Part shown: positions 56,474 to 64,000 of the stretch, in pieces
Position numbering within the stretch: position 1 is the first letter of the stretch
Layout: each line of letters starts with the position of its first letter
NCBI RefSeq assembly: GCF_002105155.1
Contig: NW_019028981.1
Coordinates: 1,218,501 to 1,282,500, forward strand
Direction of reading: 5' to 3'
Length of the DNA: 64,000 bases
DNA from: Lobosporangium transversale
Lineage: Eukaryota; Mortierellomycota; Mortierellomycetes; Mortierellales; Mortierellaceae
Program-made: the position numbers and the translations under genes
Notes under the pieces: generated by a model
Seen by the model: only the letters and a program-made list of their open reading frames with translations
Told to the model about the DNA's origin: nothing
Database searches by the model: none

Positions 56474-57827
56474 TGCTAGTAATAGAAGCAGTTTAAAGGA
56501 AAAGAAGAGGAACAAGAGGAAGAAGAGGAAGAAGAGGAAGAAAAAAGATGTTTTTCAATGTTGAGAAGAAGGGAATGCTATGCCGTCATTACATCTACTT
56601 TTATAGACTCTCTGAATTTATCTTCATGGTAGGCTCTGCCAGACGTACGTCAATGTTTATTTGAGAGCGGGTTCAATTACAAAGCCAACTTCATTACATG
56701 TTTATAACATGTAGATTTCTGACTAATCCATGAATGTACGTTTTCAGTGTTGTGGATTTCTAATGAGAATAAACTTTTCCGAATGAAAATTAACGCATTG
56801 CCACGTCTCACTGCGCCCCATACCTCTTCACACAACGGCTCTCGTTATTGTACTGGACTGGAGCAGATTTAGACTCGTCATTTCTTGCTACTATTAACAA
56901 CAGCACTCACCTACGATTATTAATGTAGAGTCCTCGCCAAAAAGTCGTCGACTAATATATTTCTCACATTTTTAACTTGAATAAAATACCCTCGTTTTTA
57001 GACAGAAAAAGAAACCTTGACGTAAACTTCTGTTTTTCAGATTTTAATTCAAATTGAATAATTTAGAAATATATCAGTCGACGACTTTTTGGCGAGGGCT
57101 CTAACCATCCAGAGGCAGATAGGAAAGGACGTGATCGAGTGTTCTGTTCAGTCCTGATACTTCTTCCAAGCGTTAACTTTGAGCGTTGTCTCGTTGGGTC
57201 CAAGATATCTTTTATAATAGCATAGTACAACTTGTGCCCAATGTCCAATGGATATTCACAAGTATGGTCGGTTAAATTTCTAGACGTATGCACTTTGAAG
57301 ATGAATACAAAATCAATCACCAGGCTTTACCTCTCTTGCATTTATGGATACTCGACAAACCGCAGTGCAAGGCATGACTAAGGCAGTACGCTGATGAAGG
57401 ACCTTTTAACTAGTCGAAGGTTGCCAAAATACCTAGACATTTTTGATAGCAACATAAGATATGATCGGTTGCTTGTCATATAAACTTTATCGTTCGTGAA
57501 TGACAAAAGAACGAGCTCAACCCTCTCCAGTTTCTCCTAACGAGGAAGGGAAAATAACCAAAGGTTATGGAGTGAAACGGTGTAAAAGACTTGATTACTT
57601 ACTTTTTTCTCCATTCTTGAGCAGCATATTCAACTTTTCCCTTACTCCTCGACAGGCCTGTTGCAAAAAAAAAAAAGGATGCATTGTCTTTATGCTCAAC
57701 AACCTTAGTAGATTTAAAGAGACACAACGCATGTCACTTTCTATACCGATTCTAACACGCCTACAAGTTGCAATACCTTTCTCAAGAATAAGGATAATCC
57801 TTTATAGTCTCATTGTCTTTCTAAAAA
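56474..57827. other. Spacer between NmrA-like gene and NmrA pseudogene
   Basis: The first 100 bases hold a GAAGAGGAA-rich stretch (56500-56545), probably 5' UTR or promoter. The MITE-like element at 56926-57103 is listed separately. The + strand open frame 57500-57844 shows no domain. Confidence 0.45.
56926..57103. mobile_element. MITE with about 38-bp terminal inverted repeats, flanked by TA
   Basis: The left end TAGAGTCCTCGCCAAAAAGT... (56926-56964) is repeated inverted at 57065-57103 (reverse complement TAGAGCCCTCGCCAAAAAGT...). The match runs about 38 bp with two mismatches, through GTCGTCGACT and ATATATTTCT. TA stands at both outer ends, as expected for the TA target duplication of Tc1/mariner elements. 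The interior (about 100 bp) is AT-rich and non-coding, so it is a non-autonomous element. High similarity of the two ends suggests recent activity or a source copy elsewhere. Confidence 0.8.
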
Positions 57828-58738
57828 ATGAAATTTTCGCCTAAAATCCTCACAGTCTTCGGAGCCACTGGCGAGCAAGGAGGGTTTGCTATCAATTATG
57901 TCCTTAATATCTAGAGCTATCCAAACAATTCAAGCTTCGAGCTGTGACATGCAATCTCTCAAAGCCTGCTGCCCAAGCCTTGCAGGGGCGAGGAGTTGAG
58001 GCCGTCAAAGGAGACCTGTATGACAAAGAATTACTCAAGGATGCTCTCAGAGATGCACACACTGTTTTTGGGCCCACTTTCACGAGTTTTGACGACAGTC
58101 TCTATGCTAAAGAAATCACTCAAGGCAAGCATCTAGCAGGCGCAGCCCTCGACGCAGGTGTCCAGTATATCATATTCACCACTTTATGCCACGCAGGTAA
58201 TGTCTGCAATGGTAAATATCAAGATTTGGACCTCTTCAACGTCAAGGCCGACATCGAGAAATACATTCGCTCTCTCTCCATCAAGAGTGCCTTTTTCGCA
58301 CCAAGCATGTTTTATCAAGACTTCTACATGTTTTATTTGAGTCCTCACCCCCAAGACGATGGAACTTTTGCGATATTCGACGTAGTCTCTCCTCAGAGCG
58401 TGTTTCCGTTTTTCGATGTAGGCGACACGGGCAAGTTTGTGGGCGCAGTGTGCAGTAGCAGAGCTCCATACATTTGAGGAGATGGCAGAGATGATCGGTA
58501 AAGCAATAGGCAAGGCCGTCAAGTATAAGCAGCTGTCGGTGGATACGTTCGACAGCGTATTGGCACTTCTTATAACCAAATCTTCGGCTACAAGATGCTC
58601 TTCATGGAGGAATTCGGTTACTTTGGTCCAGAAGGGAAGGAGCTTATTGAATGGTCAACCAAAAATATTCATCACGTTTGAAGTGTGTCTCCAGAGGACC
58701 TTCTTCATCTTTAGCGAGTCTGTGAGCCAATAACGCGT
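57828..58738 (+). pseudogene. NmrA-like pseudogene
   Basis: The frame starts at the ATG at 57828 (MKFSPKILTVFGATGEQGGF), homologous to the genes at 55541 and 60044. It breaks at VLNI followed by TAG near 57911, where a few bases are lost around the PELSKQ site. It then reads on in another frame at 57944-58477 (SKPAAQALQGRGVEAVKGDL, FNVKADIEKYIRSL, SMFYQDFY). After GDTGKFVGAV about 50-60 bases of the paralogs (AILAEPDK region) are missing. Reading continues in a third frame (LHTFEEMAEMIGKAIGKAVK) and degrades towards the C terminus. With several frameshifts it should not give a full protein. Confidence 0.88.
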
Positions 58739-59397
58739 TTCACTCTCGAGGCAATTTAAGAAGGAGGATCCCTTTTCCTTTTTTTTTCTTCAGAGAAATG
58801 CGTTTTGATCAACACTAAAATAAAAGTCTGTGTCCACACATGCAATGGATGACCAAGGCAGTAAGAAAGATTTAATTTATGCAGAGTTGCAGTTGTGCGA
58901 TGTTGTCACCAAAAAGGAAGAAAGGATTTCACCTCCTAAACTTGACTTTCGTATCTTTCTTAAACAATATTAAATTGGTGTCCAATGTAAAAGAACAAGT
59001 AACATGCTTGTATGTAACTGGTGGAGGATATAGAAACCAGCCCAGATTCATTTCAATCGTCATTTTACAATAACAATATATTATGTGCAAACTTCGCTGA
59101 GATACTGTAGTGGGAGGTAGATAGACTAGAACAATAGAAAGGTAGAGAAAATGACACTGAGGTAGAGTGCCCTTCCAATGACTTTCTATTTTAATTCAAT
59201 CACGACCGTAAACTTTATGTATCCTTTTTTTCTTTATTTTATTTTATTTTATTTATTTATTTTTTTTTTTTTATAAAAAAATTGCCTACGTCGTATTTTA
59301 AAAGTTGGTTAAAGGAATAGCGAGATCAACGAACTTTCTCTTGAAGTTCCTCTCCTTACGCCTCGCTTCATGACATATTCTTTTTTTTTTATATACT
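58739..59397. other. Spacer after the NmrA pseudogene
   Basis: AT-rich with T runs near 58780, 59225-59282 and 59383. No coding region is supported. The end may be 3' flank of the small gene at 59398. Confidence 0.4.
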
Positions 59398-59751
59398 TTA
59401 TACAACATCTTCTTCAACTTCGGTCCAGCAGGCCTTAACATTCCTGTGATAATAATACAAAAAAAAGTAAAGGGAACAGGTTTGTTAAGATCTTTGCATT
59501 ATAAAGAAAGGTTACTACAGATATCTACAGATAATGCAAGACAAACAGCAGTAATAATGTATTAGGTAGTGAAGGCAAGTGTTTTTATTACCATTAAAGG
59601 CCTTTTTATAGGCTTAAGACTATTTTCTGTGACAAATAACATTCACCGCATTATTACATTATTTGTACACAGCAGCTCCATCTCGGGGTTGGATCCTCCC
59701 TTGGTCACCTTGCATGCGACCAATCATATGATCATTGAACTTGATAGCCAT
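59398..59751 (-). CDS. Candidate two-exon small protein, 42 residues
   Basis: Exon 1 (59751-59669) opens with AAGGATGGC and reads MAIKFNDHMIGRMQGDQGRI and on to DGAAV. A donor GTACAA lies inside the last codon. The acceptor TTATCACAG at 59444 joins in phase to 59443-59398, which reads NVKACWTEVEEDVV and stops at TAA. Total 42 residues, soluble, with no signal peptide. If the donor is not used, exon 1 alone ends as DGAAVYK after 30 residues. I do not recognise a family. The support is only the in-phase join, the good start context and the coding-like composition. Confidence 0.4.
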
Positions 59752-60043
59752 CCTTGAATGTGGTTCAAGCTTGCTTGTGTTTATTGCACAATTGCTATAC
59801 CGCTGTTACGAGGGAACATGAATGAAATATCAGTAGTGGTAAATATGATATGTTTTGACACGTCGGCGGTATACCATATTAGTTAGCCATCAGTGATGAG
59901 GTGGAAATATAAAGACTTTAAAATGCAGTAAAAAGTATTTAAACAGATGCCTATGCTCATCACTTTCCTCCTCCTCCTTCAGCTTACATCATCCCTCTCA
60001 AGAAAAGAAGAACAGCCTTTACCCTATCGTCTCTCCAAAAAAA

Positions 60044-60988
60044 ATGAACCCATCGCCTAAAATCCTCGTCGTCTTTACAGCTACTGGTCGACAAGGAGGA
60101 TCTGTGATCAACTATGTCCTCAACCATCCAGAACTATCCAAGCAATACAAGGTTCGAGCAGTTACACGCGACCCTTCCAAACCAGCCGCGCAAGCCTTGC
60201 AGGAACGAGGAGTCGAGGTTGTCAAAGCGGATCTATTTGACAAAAAGTCGATCGACGCTGCTCTCAGTGGTGCCCATACTGTCTTTGCGAATATTGCCAC
60301 CAGCTATGATGAGAGTGTCTATCCTAAAGAAATGCTTCAAGGCAAGAATTTAGCGGATGCGGCCGTCGCCGCAGGAGTCCAGTATATCATCTATAGTACT
60401 TTATCACATGCACGCGAAGTCAGCGATGGCAAACATGCTCATGTGGATGCTTTTAACGTCAAAGCCGACATTGAGGGGTACATTCGGTCTCTCCCCATCA
60501 AGAGCGCCATTTTCGCACCAAGCATGTTTTATCAAGACTTTTATCAAACGTTTTTTGTTCCTAAACGCCAAGATGACGGGACCTTTACCATATTCAGTGT
60601 TGTCTCTCCCGACAGTGGGATTCATTGTTTTGATCCTGTTGCTGACACAGGCAAGTTTGTGGGCGCTATTCTCGCAGAACCGGACAAGTTTGAGGGTAAA
60701 ACCTTGTGTGCAGGAGCAGACTTTTGTACGCATGAGGAAATAGCAGAGATGATCAGTAAAGCGACAGGCAAGACAGTTAGGTACAAGCAAGTGTCTGTGG
60801 ATGAGTTTGATCATACCATACCAAGCACTTATAGCAGAGTTACCGCTGGCGTTATGCTTTTCCTGGAGGAACACGGCTACTTTGGTCCAGAGGCGAAGGA
60901 GCGTGTCGCTTGGTCTACCAATCACATCCATGATAAGCTAACCACATTTGAAGAGTTCCTCCAGAAGAACCCTCTTCATCTGGAATGA
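60044..60988 (+). CDS. NmrA-like NAD(P)-binding protein, altered glycine motif
   Basis: A single exon of 314 residues from ATG 60044. It is closely related to the gene at 55541 (shared: GGSVINYVLNHPELSKQYKV, RAVTRDPSKPAAQAL, FNVKADIEGYIRSLPIKSA, DTGKFVGAILAEPDK, TTFEEFLQKNPLHLE). The first glycine of the GxxGxxG motif is Thr here (FTATGRQGGS), while the paralogs have FGATG. This may weaken or alter nucleotide binding. The segment SMFYQDFYQTFFVP is shared with the pseudogene and differs from the gene at 55541, so these two are sister copies. The leader is pyrimidine-rich (CCTCCTCCTCC) and a TATAAAG-like box occurs near 59908. A role as a redox or nitrogen sensor, or as a reductase, cannot be chosen from sequence. 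Confidence 0.92.
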   Translation: MNPSPKILVVFTATGRQGGSVINYVLNHPELSKQYKVRAVTRDPSKPAAQALQERGVEVVKADLFDKKSIDAALSGAHTVFANIATSYDESVYPKEMLQGKNLADAAVAAGVQYIIYSTLSHAREVSDGKHAHVDAFNVKADIEGYIRSLPIKSAIFAPSMFYQDFYQTFFVPKRQDDGTFTIFSVVSPDSGIHCFDPVADTGKFVGAILAEPDKFEGKTLCAGADFCTHEEIAEMISKATGKTVRYKQVSVDEFDHTIPSTYSRVTAGVMLFLEEHGYFGPEAKERVAWSTNHIHDKLTTFEEFLQKNPLHLE

Positions 60989-62344
60989 GCATTCATGAGA
61001 AAATCCATTGATGTGTGTTCAAAACAAACTTCTCAGGATACAAATAGTATAAGCGAGTTCCAGTGCTGGTGAGATTCAAGTTAAGCATAAGCCTCAGATG
61101 GTGGATACATATTTCAGACGAGTAAAATATGCAGAGGTTCAGATAGTTTGCAAAATAAAAGCTTATTTCTATTCCTCAACTTCAACTTTCGTTGAAAAAT
61201 AACACAGCATTCTTGAGTAATCTGGGAAGTGGATTTAGATCTAACATCCTACCTTCCATTCCCTATTACCATTAACCGAGGCCCATATTTTTATATCCAA
61301 AAAGAAAAAAAAAAAAAAAAAAAAAAAGAGTCCTAAGTTTCTGCGGTTCTTTTTTTTTCTTTGACTTGGTAGCCGTTCAACATCGACCATCTGAAACAGC
61401 CAACTTCATAAAATTTCTTGGAGCTACAGATCAACACGGGGTTCGCCACCAACCACGAAGCAAGTAGAACCATATTTTCATACTACTCGACGCCATCAGA
61501 ATTTTCACACTACAAAACAGAGGAAATCTATCAGTAAATGCTGATGTCGTCATTTTTTTATGTCAGCTTCGGCCTTCTCCCAAGTATAAATCCAGAAGTT
61601 TGCCAAGACAGAAGTCATTAATGTGTCCATGCAGGAGCACTATTATCTGATTTTACAGTTCTTTAAGGGCTTACAGACAATAAAAAGCCATCGTTTCTTA
61701 TGTCATTGCCCTATACCATGCGCTTATCAAATTCATCATTGATAATAAAACATATCCTGGAGCTTTGGGAACTTTTGGTTGACTTTTTCATCATACAATA
61801 AACCTTTTCTCTTAAAAGTTTGACAGCTATTTTAATTGGAACAACCGAGTAGTTTTCTAGAAGTGCTATTTATACGTGCTCCGTAGTCTCTTTCAAAATC
61901 GAAAAGAACAAAACGTCCATACGGGATAGACATCTCTATTGGTCAGAAGAGGCTTCACCTGGCGAAGTGTCTATACTCCAATAATATTGCATCGTCTACC
62001 CCCTAGTCTTCGATTTTTTGATTTGCGTGACCATTGTTATTCAACAATTTAATTCTTTATTCTACGGCTTTTCTAAACAAATCTCTTGTTACTGGGAAAT
62101 GTCTGTCACTAAAAAGAGTGATAAGTTCAAATGGATGCAATATTATTGGAGATAAACATCGCATCAACCGAGCACTCTGGATCAATAGGAGCGTCTATTT
62201 CGTATAGACCTGAATCTCTATACGACTTTGAACATGCCTCTGCAGAGAGAGAGCAGTAGGAGCTGCTGTGGGGGTTGGCAAATTTCGAGGTCTACACGCA
62301 CCTGCCATAGGACCTTAATGTGTATCATTCGGATCCAAAAGTGC

Positions 62345-62378
<34 letters not shown>

Positions 62379-63373
62379 GTTTTGGAGACAATCTAAGAAC
62401 ATAACGGAGGGTTGAACAAATGATGGATTTAAAGAATGCATGGATCTGGTATACGTTGTCCAATTGAATCTCAGATGCATTTTAATGCCCCTTCAGACAT
62501 TTTATATGTTAGTTCACTCCATTGGATTCTGATGGAGGAATAATACATGTACATGTATATGTTTCTCACGGGCCAGGGGTTTCCATACAAGAAAACCGCA
62601 TTCTTTTTTTTTTTTTTTTTTTTTTGATAACAAGGACCCTCAGGGTCATGGGATTTATTTTCAAGAAAACCGCATTCCTTATATTCTAATACAGTTGCCT
62701 AAAATCTCAAGCGCCCGTCATTCGAAGCAAATACGTTTAGAAGCTTTGGGTGACTTCTTGTGGGCTTTTCAACATTCAACCACCTATTCTTCTTAAATAC
62801 TTGATGCATCAACTATGATTGCCAAAACTTATTTTCAAGCGCTGAAAGCAGCTATAGACTTTTGGAGTAACCACTAAAAGCGGCTTTAGAAAGCCCAGCC
62901 TTATCGATGCACATATGGGGAAGCCCATTTGAAGGGCTAACTGTCATAAGTGAGCTTCTGCATGTGTTTTTATTACTTTTATCAATATACTTCAATACTC
63001 TCGAGTAGGTTTAAATGGATAAAAGAATAGATGGATCTGTATGCGCCGTCTCATTCTTTCCTCGAGTAAATAATGCAAAGTGTGATGTCCACTGAATTTT
63101 CACACGACAAACCGCAGCATGGAAACGTACAGTTCATTATCCAGAAATAAAAAAATAAAAAAAAAAAATAATGAAAAACACGTGTGTGGAGAAGGAGCGG
63201 AGCATTTTTTTTTTTTTTTTTTTCTGATATGATTGGGTTCCATTTTTTTTTTTTTTTTTTTTTTTTAAGACGTATCTATCGTGGTCTCAAAGTCTTTTGA
63301 TGACATTTTTTTTTCCGACAAATTCTCATTGCTCCAGACTGACGAATTTTTTTTTTTTTTTCTCTTTAAAAAG
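60989..63373. other. Spacer with insertion scars and T runs
   Basis: A run (about 61303-61327), T runs (62345-62376, 62604-62625, about 63205-63223, 63244-63266 and 63349-63361) and a short insertion at 62587-62677 (listed separately). A + strand frame from the ATG at 62132 (MDAILLEINIASTEHSGSIG, ending EREQ) is coding-like over 42 codons but isolated. It could be a relic or a missed exon of the gene at the right edge. Confidence 0.4.
62587..62677 (-). mobile_element. Tiny poly(A)-tailed insertion with 16-bp target duplications
   Basis: CAAGAAAACCGCATTC occurs at 62588-62603 and again at 62662-62677. Between them are 22 T and then 36 bases that contain the palindrome GACCCTCAGGGTC. Read on the minus strand this is a 36-base body followed by a 22-base A tail, flanked by identical 16-bp direct repeats. 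That is the form left by target-primed reverse transcription (LINE-driven retroposition), probably a 5'-truncated SINE or transcript end. Confidence 0.7.
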
Positions 63374-64000
63374 ACCAGTTTCTAGATCAATCAGGACAAG
63401 ATTTAGCACAGTGTTGTTATCGTCTTTTTGATTCAGATCTGTTCCAAAACAATACTCTCAGCATCACTTCCACCATTAGTGATCGTGCAGTCCAGGTACA
63501 GTTTTGATCAGAAATTGATTATAGAGATAGGGCTACAAATGATGTAACAGGTTGTTAGGGTATGACAGAAAAAAAAAAGGAAACGAATGTCTTTATTCAT
63601 TTAAGAAGACTAAGGATTGCGCGAGGGCTGTGCGAGTCATGCATGAATGAATGATATGATATCATTTTTAGAAAAAAAAAAAAAAGCGGACACACAGGCG
63701 TATTATACCCATTAATGCTAGTTTACTAATTGTGCAAAAGAAATCGGTTCATCCTCTTTAGAACCAAGCCGAAGAGGATTTATGGGTTACATATCATTTT
63801 CTTTACTATGCGGGCATGGTAACACCCAAGGCCTATAATTGGATGCTAACCAGCGAGTTCTTTGCAAAACTCAAGTATCAAATTTTGCGGATGGGTGGTA
63901 AGAAAAAAAAAATAATACAGAATAGACAATGGCTATTTTTTTCATCTTCTTCAGTACCAGGAAACGGAGGCAACGTGGGGGTTTATCAGTGGCTGATCTT
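63374..64000 (+). CDS. Unrecognised spliced gene, partial (runs off the right edge)
   Basis: Three consecutive exon pieces join in phase: about 63374-63495, 63762-63897 and 63955-64000, with donors GTACAG and GTAAGA and acceptors CTTTAG and CTTCAG. They read QFLDQSGQDLAQCCYRLFDS, then TLSITSTISDRAVQ, NQAEEDLWVTYHFLYYAGMV, TPKAYNWMLTSEFFAKLKYQ and, last, VPGNGGNVGVYQWLI. The composition is clearly coding and mostly helical. I do not recognise the family. The upstream start is not found: the sequence before 63374 is full of T runs, and more exons may lie further left. The 3' end is outside the window. Confidence 0.6.

Noticed and set aside
1-64000. CRISPR arrays, operons, ribosome binding sites, rRNA genes
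   Set aside because: No spaced direct repeats or bacterial signals; gene structure is eukaryotic, and no rRNA-like sequence was seen.

Overview
The window is nuclear DNA of a filamentous fungus. Genes have many short GT-AG introns, and there are no operons or ribosome binding sites. The gene set points to an early-diverging lineage, most likely Mortierellomycotina: 28-residue leucine-rich-repeat (LRR) proteins, a NACHT/pentapeptide/WD40 relic, an FAD monooxygenase with many introns, NmrA-like paralogs and long poly(A)/poly(T) runs. The organism call is inferred from protein style, not from a marker gene.

Layout. 0.5-6.5 kb: a decayed LRR gene and its intact paralog (coiled coil plus LRR), separated by coding relics. 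7.1-10.5 kb (-): nine-exon ELMO-domain protein. 11.8-13.3 kb (-): NACHT/WD40-type pseudogene, followed by a small inverted-repeat element. 14.1-17.6 kb (-): NIPA-like transporter with a Cys-rich ectodomain. 21.0-22.6 kb (-): ribosomal protein eS25. 23.1-25.2 kb (-): AzgA-type purine permease. 28.7-33.5 kb (-): 1047-residue LRR protein. 34.1-35.1 kb (-): concentrative nucleoside transporter pseudogene. 35.5-38.3 kb (-): FAD-dependent monooxygenase. 39.8-40.9 kb (+): 2-Cys peroxiredoxin. 42.5-48.7 kb (+): three intronless secreted proteins. 51.3-52.1 kb (+): membrane protein. 52.3-55.3 kb (-): NEDD1-like WD40 protein. 55.5-61.0 kb: two NmrA-like genes and one NmrA pseudogene. 63.4-64.0 kb (+): start of an unrecognised spliced gene that runs off the window.

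The most unusual region is 42.3-48.7 kb. Two neighbouring genes share a TATA promoter and an almost identical signal peptide, but their mature proteins are unrelated. One is a long Asp/Val repeat. The other has two 75-residue modules of amphipathic 11-residue repeats set between dibasic (Kex2-type) sites and ends in a His-rich tail. A third secreted precursor nearby ends in a KR site followed by a 14-residue peptide with two cysteines. This looks like a locus for repeat or peptide precursors.

The other theme is turnover. Four pseudogenes (LRR, NACHT/WD40, nucleoside transporter, NmrA) are visible, two of them beside intact paralogs. There are also two MITE-like inverted-repeat elements, one very short poly(A)-tailed insertion with target-site duplications, and dozens of long A or T runs in introns and spacers. 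Exon borders were worked out by hand from splice signals and reading-frame continuity. Most multi-exon models close in phase, which is the main support for them.
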